The position numbers were made by a program, and so were the translations under genes. A stretch of DNA of 64,000 nucleotides, taken from positions 27,377-91,376 of the forward strand of contig NZ_WNLA01000023.1 of the NCBI RefSeq assembly GCF_009720865.1, in the 5' to 3' direction. Below, piece by piece: positions 45,122 through 54,248 of the stretch; within the stretch, counting starts at the first letter, position 1, and every line of letters starts with the position of its first letter. The notes beneath the pieces were generated by a model. It was not told the DNA's origin. It saw nothing but the letters and a program-made list of their open reading frames with translations, and searched no databases. The stretch is from Pseudoduganella ginsengisoli. Lineage in GTDB: Bacteria; Pseudomonadota; Gammaproteobacteria; Burkholderiales; Burkholderiaceae_D.

Positions 45122-47146
45122 TTGACCATCCCTGACAACACGCCCGCCGCCCAGCAAACTGGCGGCGGCGACCTGCTTCCCCCTCCAGGTGTCCATGACG
45201 CTGAGATCGAACGGCTGTTCGGTCCCGGTGGTCCATTGAGCCCGGCGGTGGGCGGTTTTCGTCCGCGCCAGTCGCAAACGGAAATGGCGAAAGCCGTGGC
45301 CGATGCCATTGCCACGCAGACCACGCTGCTGGCGGAAGCGGGGACGGGGACGGGGAAAACCTTTGCGTACCTGGTGCCGGCCTTGCTGTGGGGCGGCAAA
45401 ACCATCGTATCGACCGGGACCAAGAACTTGCAGGACCAGCTGTTCCTGAGGGATATCCCGACCGTGCGGGCGGCATTGCAGGCGCCCGTATCCGTGGCGC
45501 TGCTGAAAGGCCGCGCCAATTATGTGTGCCATTACCACCTTGAACGCACGCTGCAAAACGGGCGCATGACGTCGCGCGAAGATGTCGGCTACCTGCGTGA
45601 AATTTCCCGCTTCCTGAAAATGACGAATTCCGGCGACAAGGCGGAACTGGCGCAGGTGCCGGAAAACGCCATGATCTGGAACCTCGTGACGTCCACGCGT
45701 GAAAATTGCCTGGGCGCGGAATGCCAGTACTACCAGGACTGCTTCGTCATGAAGGCGCGCAAGGAAGCGCAGCAGGCCGACGTGGTCGTCGTCAACCACC
45801 ACTTGTTCTTTGCCGACGTGGCGCTGAAAGATACGGGCGTGGCGGAACTGCTGCCATCGGCCAACACGATTATCTTTGACGAAGCGCACCAGTTGCCCGA
45901 TACGGCGACCTTGTTCTTTGGCGACACGTTTTCCACGTCGCAAGTACTGGAATTGTGCCGCGATGTGCTGGCCGAAGGGCTGGCCCACGCCCGCGATGGC
46001 GCCGACTGGGCCAAGACCGTGGTGCCGGTGGAAAAAGCCGCGCGCGATTTGCGCCTGACGTTCCCGCAAGACATCGTGCGTTTATCGCTGCCGCAAATTG
46101 CGCCGTCCAGCGACTTTTTCCCCGCGCTGGAAACATTGAAGCAAGCGCTGGACAGCATGAACGCCGTGCTGGAAACCACGGCGGAGCGGGCGGAAACACT
46201 GGAACAGTGCCGCGTGCGGGGCTTTGAACTGGCGGAGCGGCTGGCCGCGTGGAAGTTTGACCCGAAAGCCAAGGTCAAGCCGGGCGAAGAAGCCGTGTAC
46301 TGGGTGGAAGCGTTCACCAGTTCACTGCAATTGCACAAGACGCCGCTGTCGATTGCGCCCATTTTCAATGGCCAGCGCGAAGGCGTGCCGCGCAGCTGGA
46401 TTTTCACGTCCGCGACCTTGGCCGTGAAAAACAATTTCGACCACTTTGCCGAACAAATGGGACTGACGGGCGAACCGTCGCGTACGTGGCCGAGCCCGTT
46501 CAATTATGAACAGCAAGGCATTTTGTACGTGCCGACGGGCTTGCCGGACCCCAATTCCATGGGCTACACGGACGCCGTGCTGGACATGGCGCTGCCCATC
46601 ATTGAGGCGGCGGGTGGCCGCACGTTCCTGCTGTGCACGACCTTGCGCGCAGTCAAGCGGGCAGCGGAACGCTTGCGCGATGAATTTGAAAAACGCGGCT
46701 TGCCTTTCCCCCTGTTCGTGCAAGGCGACCGGGGCCGTACGGAATTGCTGGACCAGTTCCGCAAGGCGGGCAATGGCGTGCTGATTGGCAGCCAGAGTTT
46801 CTGGGAAGGCGTCGATGTGCGGGGCGAAGCGCTGTCGCTGGTCATCATCGATAAATTGCCCTTTGCACCGCCCGATGATCCCGTGCTGTCGGCCCGCATC
46901 GAAGTGATGGAAAAGAAGGGCTTGAACGGGTTTATGCACCATACTTTGCCGGAAGCCATCATCAACTTGAAGCAGGGCGCCGGGCGCTTGATCCGCGACG
47001 AGGGCGATCGCGGCGTGCTGATGCTGTGCGATCCGCGCGTGATTTCCAAGCCGTATGGCCGCCGCATCTGGCAAAGCTTGCCTTCGTTCAAGCGTACGCG
47101 CGAGCGCGACGTGGTCATCGATTTTTTCACCAGCAAGCCGGAGTAA
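45122..47146 (+). CDS. DinG/YoaA-type ATP-dependent DNA helicase
   Basis: The 674-residue XPD-like superfamily-2 helicase has Walker A AEAGTGTGKTFAY, DEAH box IIFDEAHQLP, and C-terminal motifs GSQSFWEGVDVRGE and QGAGRLIRDEGDRG. Four Cys for an iron-sulfur cluster are in NYVCHYH, ENCLGAEC and YYQDC. The length is near that of YoaA rather than DinG of enterics. The start is TTG at 45122; I found no in-frame ATG early enough to keep the N-terminal helicase region. It likely resolves stalled forks or other repair intermediates. Confidence 0.88.
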   Translation: MTIPDNTPAAQQTGGGDLLPPPGVHDAEIERLFGPGGPLSPAVGGFRPRQSQTEMAKAVADAIATQTTLLAEAGTGTGKTFAYLVPALLWGGKTIVSTGTKNLQDQLFLRDIPTVRAALQAPVSVALLKGRANYVCHYHLERTLQNGRMTSREDVGYLREISRFLKMTNSGDKAELAQVPENAMIWNLVTSTRENCLGAECQYYQDCFVMKARKEAQQADVVVVNHHLFFADVALKDTGVAELLPSANTIIFDEAHQLPDTATLFFGDTFSTSQVLELCRDVLAEGLAHARDGADWAKTVVPVEKAARDLRLTFPQDIVRLSLPQIAPSSDFFPALETLKQALDSMNAVLETTAERAETLEQCRVRGFELAERLAAWKFDPKAKVKPGEEAVYWVEAFTSSLQLHKTPLSIAPIFNGQREGVPRSWIFTSATLAVKNNFDHFAEQMGLTGEPSRTWPSPFNYEQQGILYVPTGLPDPNSMGYTDAVLDMALPIIEAAGGRTFLLCTTLRAVKRAAERLRDEFEKRGLPFPLFVQGDRGRTELLDQFRKAGNGVLIGSQSFWEGVDVRGEALSLVIIDKLPFAPPDDPVLSARIEVMEKKGLNGFMHHTLPEAIINLKQGAGRLIRDEGDRGVLMLCDPRVISKPYGRRIWQSLPSFKRTRERDVVIDFFTSKPE

Positions 47147-47227
47147 CTTGCACGCGGCACGAAGTGCTGTATCGTGCGCGGGTTCTGTGCTTCACTATTC
47201 CCCTTCAAAATAGCTAGGGGGATAGTG

Positions 47228-47890
47228 ATGAGACTTCGCCTGTTATGCGCCGTACTGCTGGCTGGCGCAGCGCCGCTGAGCTTTGCGCAATGCTGCGGTT
47301 TTGGCATGAGCTACGACAATGTCGTCGTGTGGCCGGCGCCCGATTTGCGCGTGCCGGTACCGCATTACCCCGATAAAAAGAAGGCGCCGGCTCCGGCGGT
47401 GGCCAAAGCCAAGCCGGCGATACAGGCCAATGCCCGCAAACTGTCCATGCATTTCCCGGCTGACAAGCGCGCGGAAATGGAAAAAATCTATGTGCAAAGC
47501 ATGGATATTTACTTGAAAGTGGAAAAGAAAATGGGCTGGACGCCGCGCGACCTGGCGGGCGGCATGGCGGCATTTGTGGTCGGCAATTACATGGTGTTGA
47601 AAAATACGGACGTATCTGATGAAGCGTTTGCCGCCGTGGCGCGGCAATTCCGTGCGCAGGACAAGGTGCAGGAATTGGGCAACAGCAAGGACCCGGACAA
47701 GGTGCGCGATGTGTTCGAGCAGAGCGCCATGATTGGCGCGTTCATGGCGCTGGCCTATAAATCCCACCAGCAGCAGCCACAGCCGCCTGCCGTGTATGAC
47801 AACATGCGCAATGCGGCGGTGGAAAACTTGAAGCTGGTGATGCGGTCCGATCCCAACAGCTTACTGATCGATGACAAAGGCATCCATTAA
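47228..47890 (+). CDS. Secreted protein of unknown function (possibly DUF6683-like)
   Basis: The 220-residue protein has a signal peptide (LLCAVLLAGAAPLSFAQCC) ending near a Cys pair. A Pro/Ala/Lys linker follows, then a helical C-terminal part of about 130 residues (AEMEKIYVQSMDIYLKVEKKMGW, DLAGGMAAFVVGNYMVL). The pattern resembles small secreted proteins I recall as DUF6683, but I am not sure. No metal or enzyme motif is seen. ATG 47228 was chosen over an upstream frame that would hide the signal peptide. The neighbours give no clue. Confidence 0.65.
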   Translation: MRLRLLCAVLLAGAAPLSFAQCCGFGMSYDNVVVWPAPDLRVPVPHYPDKKKAPAPAVAKAKPAIQANARKLSMHFPADKRAEMEKIYVQSMDIYLKVEKKMGWTPRDLAGGMAAFVVGNYMVLKNTDVSDEAFAAVARQFRAQDKVQELGNSKDPDKVRDVFEQSAMIGAFMALAYKSHQQQPQPPAVYDNMRNAAVENLKLVMRSDPNSLLIDDKGIH

Positions 47891-47905
47891 TCCGCAGGCC
47901 GCCCT
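47888..47905. repeat. Degenerate fragment of the dispersed palindromic repeat
   Basis: TTAATCCGCAGGCCGCCCTAC contains the pieces TAATCCG and CCGCCCTAC of unit B, joined imperfectly right after the stop codon at 47890. It looks like a decayed copy of the elements at 19515 and 40392. A short tandem of GGGTTAAAG follows. Confidence 0.4.
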
Positions 47906-47939
47906 ACGTCAACGCTGCGGGTTAAAGGGGTTAAAGGGG

Positions 47940-48920
47940 TTATTGCTGCGGCAGGATCACGACTTTGCCCGTGACTTTGCGCCCCGCCATATCGTTCAGC
48001 GCCTGCGGCGTATCTGCCAGCGCATAGCGGGCGGAAATGTGCGGGCGGATTTTGCCTTCCTTCATCCAGCCCAGCAGTTGCATCATGCCCGCCAGGTTGG
48101 CTTTCGGTTCGCGCTTGGCGTATTCGCCCCAGAACACGCCCACCAGCGACGCGCCTTTCAGCAAGGCCAGGTTCAGCGGCAGCTTCGGGATTTCGCCATT
48201 GGCAAAGCCCACCACCAGGTAGCGTCCACGCCAGGCAATCGAACGGAATGCGGCTTCCGCAAAATCGCCGCCCACCGGGTCATACACAACATCGGGTCCT
48301 TTGCCGCCCGTGGCTGCCTTGATGGCTTCGCGCAAATCTTCGCGGCTGTAATTGATCAGCACGTCGGCGCCGTGTTCTTTGCACACGGCGAGCTTTTCAT
48401 CGGACGATGCAGCCGCGATCACGCGTGCGCCCAGCGCCTTGCCGATTTCCACGGCCGCCAGCCCGACGCCGCCTGCCGCGCCCAGCACCAGCATGGTTTC
48501 GCCTGCCTGCAGCGCGGCGCGGTCCACCACTGCATGGTGCGACGTGCCATACGTCAGCGTAATTGACGCGGCCGTATCGAAATCCATGCCGGGCGGCATC
48601 GGCATCAGCGCGTGCGCGGGCACGGCCAATTGCTGCGCAAAGCCACCATGTGAGGAAAAGGCGATGACCTTGTCGCCCGGCTTGAAGCTGGTGACGCCTT
48701 CGCCCACGGCCCGCACGGTACCGGCCACTTCATTACCCGGCGTAAACGGCAACTCGGGTTTGTACTGGTATTTGCCCTGGATGATCAGCACGTCCGGGAA
48801 ATTCACGCCGGCGGCCTGGACATCCAGCACCACGTGGCCAGGGGCCGGCTGCAAATCCGGCAAGTCTTCAACGGTCAGCGTATCGGGCATGCCCCACGCT
48901 TTGCATACGATGGCTTTCAT
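47940..48920 (-). CDS. NADPH:quinone oxidoreductase (zinc-independent MDR family)
   Basis: The 326-residue protein has the quinone-reductase pattern of the medium-chain dehydrogenase family: an N-terminal GroES-like domain (AAGVNFPDVLIIQGKYQ, PFTPGNEVAGTVRAVG) and the NADPH-binding fold (LVLGAAGGVGLAAVEIGKALG). No catalytic zinc ligands are visible. It reduces quinones or related carbonyls with NADPH; substrate specificity cannot be read. It is divergent from the TIR gene across 145 nt. Confidence 0.92.
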   Translation of the reverse strand: MKAIVCKAWGMPDTLTVEDLPDLQPAPGHVVLDVQAAGVNFPDVLIIQGKYQYKPELPFTPGNEVAGTVRAVGEGVTSFKPGDKVIAFSSHGGFAQQLAVPAHALMPMPPGMDFDTAASITLTYGTSHHAVVDRAALQAGETMLVLGAAGGVGLAAVEIGKALGARVIAAASSDEKLAVCKEHGADVLINYSREDLREAIKAATGGKGPDVVYDPVGGDFAEAAFRSIAWRGRYLVVGFANGEIPKLPLNLALLKGASLVGVFWGEYAKREPKANLAGMMQLLGWMKEGKIRPHISARYALADTPQALNDMAGRKVTGKVVILPQQ

Positions 48921-49065
48921 AGGTCTCCAATTTTAAAAATAGTACGACCGTTCCATTTTGCGCCTATCCTGCCTCTTTGTCTATGCTTTGCGTTGCCGCA
49001 AATGCATGAGGAGTCCGCCGAATAAAGTGTAAACATGAGCCGGCAGGGCAGTAGTGGAGGTTGCC

Positions 49066-49671
49066 ATGGGCATCCGTTACGGCTGTTTCTTCAGTTATGC
49101 GCACGGGCAGCACGCCTATATGAGCAAGTTCAAAAATGATCTTGCCGATGCGCTGAAATGTTACCTCGAACCGCATTTCGACACGGAACGCGAGCTGTTC
49201 ATCGATACGGAACAGCTGGGCGGCGGCGACGACCTGGACCGCCGCATTGCCACCGCGCTGTGCGAAAGCGTGTGCATGATCGTTATCTATACGCCGAAGT
49301 ACGAAGCGCATCCTTATACGCGGCGCGAATTCGCGGCCATGCAATTGATTGAATCGGAACGGCGTGCGTGGTATCCGCTGCCCAGCCATTTGATCATCCC
49401 CGTCATCATGACGCGCCATCCTGTCAGCTTGCCGCCGCAAATCACGGAACCGGGCATGTACGTGGATTTTTCCCGCTACACATTGGCGACGGGCGACTTG
49501 AAAACCAATCCGGACTACTTGCCCGCCATTGAAAAAATCGTGGAGCGCATCGCCGCACATTACCACTACCTGAAGCGCTGCATTCCACCCGGACACGATT
49601 GCAGCCACTTCCAGCTGCCGCCCATTCCAGGCGAGTGGCGCGCGTCGCCACCGCCGCATTTTCCGCGCTAA
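49066..49671 (+). CDS. TIR-domain protein of a putative two-gene module
   Basis: The 201-residue protein has a TIR-like fold: first strand and loop RYGCFFSYAHG (residues 4-14), BB-loop-like region ELFIDTEQLGGGDDL (43-57), then CESVCMIVIYTPKYEAHPYTRREF (66-89). Glu88 in YTRREF sits where NADase-type TIR domains have their catalytic Glu. The C-terminus (about 150-201) is a helix plus a Pro-rich end. ATG 49066 is preceded by GGAGG. The next gene starts 24 nt after the stop and encodes a KGGVGR-variant ATPase with TPRs. This pairing is known for TIR-like proteins in other bacteria, so they probably work together, possibly in defence or signalling. Confidence 0.75.
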   Translation: MGIRYGCFFSYAHGQHAYMSKFKNDLADALKCYLEPHFDTERELFIDTEQLGGGDDLDRRIATALCESVCMIVIYTPKYEAHPYTRREFAAMQLIESERRAWYPLPSHLIIPVIMTRHPVSLPPQITEPGMYVDFSRYTLATGDLKTNPDYLPAIEKIVERIAAHYHYLKRCIPPGHDCSHFQLPPIPGEWRASPPPHFPR

Positions 49672-49695
49672 GTGCGCGAACGAAGGGGATACACC

Positions 49696-51564
49696 ATGGA
49701 CCATCCACAACTGGCCGCTGCCGAATCCGGCGCCGTCACGACCTTTTATTCCTACCGGGGCGGCGCGGGCTGCACGATGGCGCTGGCACGGATTGCCGCC
49801 ATGCTGGCCGGGCAGGGCGCGGCCGGCACGCCGGTATTGATGGTGGATTGGGATTTGCAGGCACCCGGGCTGCACCATTATTTCCCGGCCGGCCACGATG
49901 CGCCCGGCGTGGTCGAGTTATTCATGGCGTGCCGCGACCAGCTGCAGCGCCGCGGCGGCGCCGTGCCGGACGATGGCGGTGAAGCGCTGGCGCACGCCGT
50001 GCTGGCCGCGGTGGACTGGGAGCGCTGCGTGGTGCGCGTGGACCAGCGCCGCCCGTTGTTCCTGATGCGCGCGGGCCGGTTTGATGACGGCTATGCGGGG
50101 CGCCTGGCGGGCCTGGACTGGGAAGCGCTGTTTCACGCGTGTCCCGCGTTGTTCCGCTGTTTTGGCGCCACATTGGCGCGCCACTTCCGCCATGTGCTGG
50201 TCGATGCGCCCCATGGCCGCAGCGATGGTGCGGGCATTTGCACGGCATTGCTGCCGCAGCGGCTGGTGCTGCTGTTCGACGCCAACCGCCCCGGCCTGGA
50301 AGCGATGGAATCGCTGGTGCAGCGGGTCACAGCGTTCCGCCTCAGCCATGACGCGGCGCCGCGTGCGCTGATGATGTATCCGGCGCCGGCGCGCATGGCG
50401 GCCGATGACGGCGTGCAGCGCGCCCGGCTGCGGCATGGCGACCCGGCAGCCGGATTGCCGGGCTACCAGCCATTGTTTGAGCGCGTGCTCAGTGCCGCGT
50501 ATGGCGTGGCGGATCTGTCGCTGGACAGTTATTTCAGTGAAGTGCTGCTGCCGCAGTCACGCGAGCTGGCTGGCGGCGAACAGTTGGCCGGGCACCGCGG
50601 CCACTGCGCATCAGACGCCGGCGGCGGCGTGCCTGCTGCCTCCGCCGGCCCGGGCGCTGAAGAAGGCCAGGGTGACCGCTGCTCCCCCGGGCGGGCGTAT
50701 GAGGCGCTGCTGGCCTGGCTGGAACCCGGACACCCGCCGTGGTGCGCCCGCAGCGAGCTGGCGCTGCTGGCTGACGTGGCGCAGGCGCGCATGGCGCTCG
50801 ATGGCAGCGCTGCGCGGTGCATCCAGCTGGCGTATTGCCTGTTCCGGCTGGGCGCCGTACAGCGCGACAGCGGCCGCGATGCCCACGCGCTGCATGCCTT
50901 CCGCGAAAGCGCCGCGCTGTACGCCGCCCACGCGGGCGACGCTCACCTGGACACGGCATTGGCCAGGACGCAAATGGCTGCGCTGCTGTTGCGCCGCCGC
51001 CAGTGGGATGAAGCGCGGCTGCTGCTGCGGCAAGCGGGCGACGCCCGTGCGGCGGCGCTGGGGCCGGAACACCCGGAGATGCTGGCAGTCCGCGCGATGC
51101 AGGCGCAGGCGCTGGCAGGGCAGGGCTATGTGACGGCGGCGCTGGCGCGCCAGCTGGAGGTGCTGGATATCCAATTGCGTACGCTGGGCGGCAACCATAC
51201 GGATACGCTCGATAGCCTGGCGCAGCGTGCCGCACTGTTATTGCAGGCAGGCGACCTGGAGCAGGCGCGCCAATTGCTGGAACAAGTGCTGGCGGCGCGC
51301 ACGAAGCTGTCCGGTGCGCAGCACCCGGCGGCGTTGCGGGTGGCGGGCGCGCTGGCCCACACCGTGGCGCTGCTGTCCGTGCAAGCGCCGCCCGTGCCCC
51401 CGATCCAGCCCGTACAGCCGGAAGCCGTACGCCAGCCTGTGCCCGCTTATGAAGCCGTCGCTGCAGCAGGCGCCGGCCACCCGGACAACGTCTACGCGCT
51501 GCGCGACAGCAAGCCTCCGCAGGGCCAGCCGGAGGGCAGTGCCGGCTGCGCAGAATTGTCGTAA
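49696..51564 (+). CDS. Variant ParA-like ATPase with C-terminal tetratricopeptide repeats
   Basis: The 622-residue protein starts at ATG 49696 (AAGGGG upstream). Residues 16-33 read TFYSYRGGAGCTMALARI, clearly the FYSYKGGVGRTMALA block of SIMIBI ATPases found with TIR/TPR partners. Both key residues differ, however: R21 for Lys and C26 for Arg. Walker B-like VLMVDWDLQAPGLHHYF (48-63) is intact. A variable linker (about 300-335) leads to kinesin-light-chain-type TPRs (about 370-560; e.g. LGPEHPEMLAVRAMQAQALAGQG, LGGNHTDTLDSLAQRAALLL) and a Pro-rich tail. It follows the TIR gene closely and precedes surE. An ATP-driven assembly or sensor role is inferred. Confidence 0.75.
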   Translation: MDHPQLAAAESGAVTTFYSYRGGAGCTMALARIAAMLAGQGAAGTPVLMVDWDLQAPGLHHYFPAGHDAPGVVELFMACRDQLQRRGGAVPDDGGEALAHAVLAAVDWERCVVRVDQRRPLFLMRAGRFDDGYAGRLAGLDWEALFHACPALFRCFGATLARHFRHVLVDAPHGRSDGAGICTALLPQRLVLLFDANRPGLEAMESLVQRVTAFRLSHDAAPRALMMYPAPARMAADDGVQRARLRHGDPAAGLPGYQPLFERVLSAAYGVADLSLDSYFSEVLLPQSRELAGGEQLAGHRGHCASDAGGGVPAASAGPGAEEGQGDRCSPGRAYEALLAWLEPGHPPWCARSELALLADVAQARMALDGSAARCIQLAYCLFRLGAVQRDSGRDAHALHAFRESAALYAAHAGDAHLDTALARTQMAALLLRRRQWDEARLLLRQAGDARAAALGPEHPEMLAVRAMQAQALAGQGYVTAALARQLEVLDIQLRTLGGNHTDTLDSLAQRAALLLQAGDLEQARQLLEQVLAARTKLSGAQHPAALRVAGALAHTVALLSVQAPPVPPIQPVQPEAVRQPVPAYEAVAAAGAGHPDNVYALRDSKPPQGQPEGSAGCAELS

Positions 51565-51642
51565 TGACATGCCGGAAATTTATCTGTTGTAGCGGCCGCA
51601 GGCATGCGCTTCGCGGGCGTTGCTTCAGGTAAAATTCCCGGC

Positions 51643-52380
51643 ATGCGTATCCTTATTAGTAACGACGATGGCTATCTGGCGCCCGGCATCACTGCCCTGG
51701 CAAATGCGCTGTCCGCCATCGCAGACATCACCGTCGTGGCCCCGGATAACAACCGTTCCGGCGCTTCGAATTCCCTTACCCTGGACCGTCCGCTGTCCGT
51801 GCAGCGGGCGGCTAATGGTTTCTATTTTGTCAATGGAACGCCGACCGACTGCGTGCACATCGCGCTGACGGCGCTGATGCCGGAAAAGCCGGATCTGGTC
51901 GTGTCGGGCATTAATAACGGCCCGAATATGGGGGACGACACACTGTATTCCGGCACCGTGGCTGCCGCCACGGAAGGCTATCTGTTCGGCATTCCCGCCA
52001 TCGCGTTTTCACAGGGTGAATATGGCTGGCTGCATATTGATGACGCGGCCCGCGTGGCGCGCGACATCGTCGAGCGCCATGTGGCAACGCTGGACCAGCC
52101 TTTCCTGCTGAACGTGAATATCCCGTGCCGCGCATATGACGACATGGGCCCGATGGCGGCCACCCGCCTCGGCAAGCGGCACCAGTCGGAACCAGTGATC
52201 CGCGCACATGATCCCCGTGGCCGTGAAATTTACTGGATCGGCCCGCCTGGTGCGTGCAAGGATGCCGGCGAGGGAACGGATTTCCATGCCGTGTCCCATG
52301 GCCTGGTATCGCTGACGCCGCTGCAAATCGACTTGACCCACCGTACCCAGCTCGCCTCGCTGGCCAACGCTTTGCTATGA
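51643..52380 (+). CDS. surE: 5'-nucleotidase SurE
   Basis: The 245-residue metal-dependent phosphatase removes phosphate from nucleoside monophosphates. Metal ligands are in ILISNDDGYLAPG (Asp8-Asp9 region), with SGASNSLTL, VNGTPTDCVH, VVSGINNGPNMGDDTLYSGTV and a conserved Asn. ATG 51643 gives the family N-terminus MRILISNDDG. Its end overlaps the pcm start as ATGA (52377-52380). SurE-Pcm-NlpD-RpoS is a classic stationary-phase gene order. Confidence 0.95.
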   Translation: MRILISNDDGYLAPGITALANALSAIADITVVAPDNNRSGASNSLTLDRPLSVQRAANGFYFVNGTPTDCVHIALTALMPEKPDLVVSGINNGPNMGDDTLYSGTVAAATEGYLFGIPAIAFSQGEYGWLHIDDAARVARDIVERHVATLDQPFLLNVNIPCRAYDDMGPMAATRLGKRHQSEPVIRAHDPRGREIYWIGPPGACKDAGEGTDFHAVSHGLVSLTPLQIDLTHRTQLASLANALL

Positions 52381-53243
52381 CCGACAAACCCCGTTCCTTC
52401 CCCTTGCCGCTGTCGTCCGTGGTGGACCAGAAGCCGTCGTACGCCTCCGTGCGGGGGCCGGTTGCGACGCCACAGACGGCAACGCAAAATGCGCGCAGTG
52501 CGCAGCCGTATGCGGGAAAGCCTGCGCCGGCCGCAGCGCCGGCGCCGCTGCGCGGGGCGCAGGCGGAACGGGATTTGATTGCCGCCGCGGCGGCGCCGCG
52601 CCAGAATCCGCTGGTGTCGGAGGCCGTACGCCGCGCCATGGTCACGCGGGTGGCCAAGCAGGGTGTCAAAGATACCGTCGTACTGGGCGCGCTGGACCGC
52701 GTGCCGCGCCACCACTTCATCGATGAAGCGCTGGCCGCCCAGGCGTATATCGATGCATCGCTGCCGATCGGCCACCACCAGACTATTTCGCAGCCGTATA
52801 TCGTGGCGCGCATGATCGAAGTGATGCGCAACGGCGGGCAATTGAAGCGTGTACTGGAAATCGGTACCGGTTGCGGCTACCAGGCTGCCGTGCTCGCCTG
52901 TATTGCGCAAGACGTGTATTCCATTGAGCGGATTAAGCCGTTACATGAGCTGGCCAAGGCGAATCTGCGGCCCATGCGGGTGCCGAACCTGCGTTTGCAT
53001 TACGGAGATGGTATGCTTGGGTTGCCGCAGGCGGCGCCATTTGATGGCATTATCCTGGCCGCGGCGGGGATGGATGTGCCGCAGGCGCTGCTGGAACAGC
53101 TGGCGATAGGCGGCAGGCTGGTGGCGCCCGTTGGCGGCCGAACCCAGCATTTACACCTGGTTACCCGTGTAGCCAAGGCCGAGTGGACCAGCGAAGCACT
53201 GGAGGATTGCCACTTTGTGCCATTGCGCCCTGGCACTGTCTGA
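52377..53243 (+). CDS. pcm: Protein-L-isoaspartate O-methyltransferase
   Basis: The 288-residue enzyme repairs isoaspartyl residues with S-adenosylmethionine. The C-terminal 200 residues hold the fold: VPRHHFIDEALAAQAY, IGHHQTISQPYIVARM, LEIGTGCGYQAAVLA (SAM site) and YSIERIKPLHELA. An Ala/Pro-rich extension of about 75 residues precedes it, as in other Burkholderiales. It overlaps surE by 4 nt and is followed after 48 nt by nlpD. Confidence 0.94.
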   Translation: MTDKPRSFPLPLSSVVDQKPSYASVRGPVATPQTATQNARSAQPYAGKPAPAAAPAPLRGAQAERDLIAAAAAPRQNPLVSEAVRRAMVTRVAKQGVKDTVVLGALDRVPRHHFIDEALAAQAYIDASLPIGHHQTISQPYIVARMIEVMRNGGQLKRVLEIGTGCGYQAAVLACIAQDVYSIERIKPLHELAKANLRPMRVPNLRLHYGDGMLGLPQAAPFDGIILAAAGMDVPQALLEQLAIGGRLVAPVGGRTQHLHLVTRVAKAEWTSEALEDCHFVPLRPGTV

Positions 53244-53291
53244 GTACAGGCCCGCGCGGACGGGGTAAGCCCCCGGGTTGAACAATTTAGA

Positions 53292-54239
53292 ATGAATATG
53301 ATTAACAAGAGTTCCCTGTTATTGCTGAGCATCACCCTTGGCGCGCTCAGCGCCTGTACCACCCCGCCGCAGCAGGCGCCGGTGGAGGACCGCTATTTGA
53401 AGCCGGCGCCGCCGCATCCTGTCGTGAAACCGCCTGCGCCCAGCGAAGATGCACGCAAAGACCGCGATGAACGCGGTTTATACACGGTGAAAAAAGGCGA
53501 CAGCCTGATCAAGATTGCGCTGGAACACGGCCAAAATTACATGGATATCGCCGCGTGGAACAACCTGGCCAATCCGAATGACATCAAGGTGGACCAGGTG
53601 CTGCGCGTGCTGCCGCCGGAAAATGGCGTCGTGATCGGCAAAGTGGAGCCGCCGGGCAATACCACGCCGAAGCCGGAACCGGTCGTGGCCCGCAAAACGT
53701 CGCCGCGCGGCGACAAGAAGCCCTACACGGAAGGGGCGCTGGCGGACATGCAAAAGCCGGACAGCGACAAGCCGGAACGGCCTGAAAAACCCGCCGTGGT
53801 GGCGTCGGTCGCGCCATCCGTGACGCCCCCGGCGCCCGCCGCACCGGCCATGCAGCTGAGCGCGGAAGACCGCGAATTGACGTGGATGTGGCCATCGGAA
53901 GGCCGCGTGATTGCCACCTTTGACGAAGGCAAGAACAAAGGCATCGACATTGCAGGCAAGCCGGGGCAACATGTGATGGCTGCCGGTGCAGGAAAAGTCA
54001 TGTATGCAGGCAGCGGCATCCGTGGTTATGGTAATCTCGTCATTGTGAAACACAGTAATAGCCTGTTGTCCGCTTATGCCCACAACCGGGCCATCCTCGT
54101 GAAGGAAGGCCAGAGCGTCAAGAAGGGCGAGCAGATCGCAGAAATGGGGGATTCCGATACGGATGCCGTGAAGCTGCACTTTGAAATCAGGCAGCAGGGC
54201 AAACCGGTCGATCCATCGAAGTTCTTGCCTAACCGCTAG
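53292..54239 (+). CDS. nlpD: NlpD-type lipoprotein (LysM + M23/LytM)
   Basis: The 315-residue lipoprotein has a lipobox (ALSAC). A LysM domain (about 55-105; GLYTVKKGDSLIKIALEHGQ) precedes an Ala/Pro linker and a C-terminal LytM/M23 domain (MWPSEGRVIATFDEGKNKGIDIAG ... LHFEIR). The zinc motif is degenerate (the first His of HxxxD is Asn in NKGID), as in NlpD/EnvC activators that stimulate amidases instead of cutting peptidoglycan. It should act in daughter-cell separation and sits upstream of rpoS, which may be read from promoters inside it. Confidence 0.94.
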   Translation: MNMINKSSLLLLSITLGALSACTTPPQQAPVEDRYLKPAPPHPVVKPPAPSEDARKDRDERGLYTVKKGDSLIKIALEHGQNYMDIAAWNNLANPNDIKVDQVLRVLPPENGVVIGKVEPPGNTTPKPEPVVARKTSPRGDKKPYTEGALADMQKPDSDKPERPEKPAVVASVAPSVTPPAPAAPAMQLSAEDRELTWMWPSEGRVIATFDEGKNKGIDIAGKPGQHVMAAGAGKVMYAGSGIRGYGNLVIVKHSNSLLSAYAHNRAILVKEGQSVKKGEQIAEMGDSDTDAVKLHFEIRQQGKPVDPSKFLPNR

Positions 54240-54248
54240 CTACCGCCC

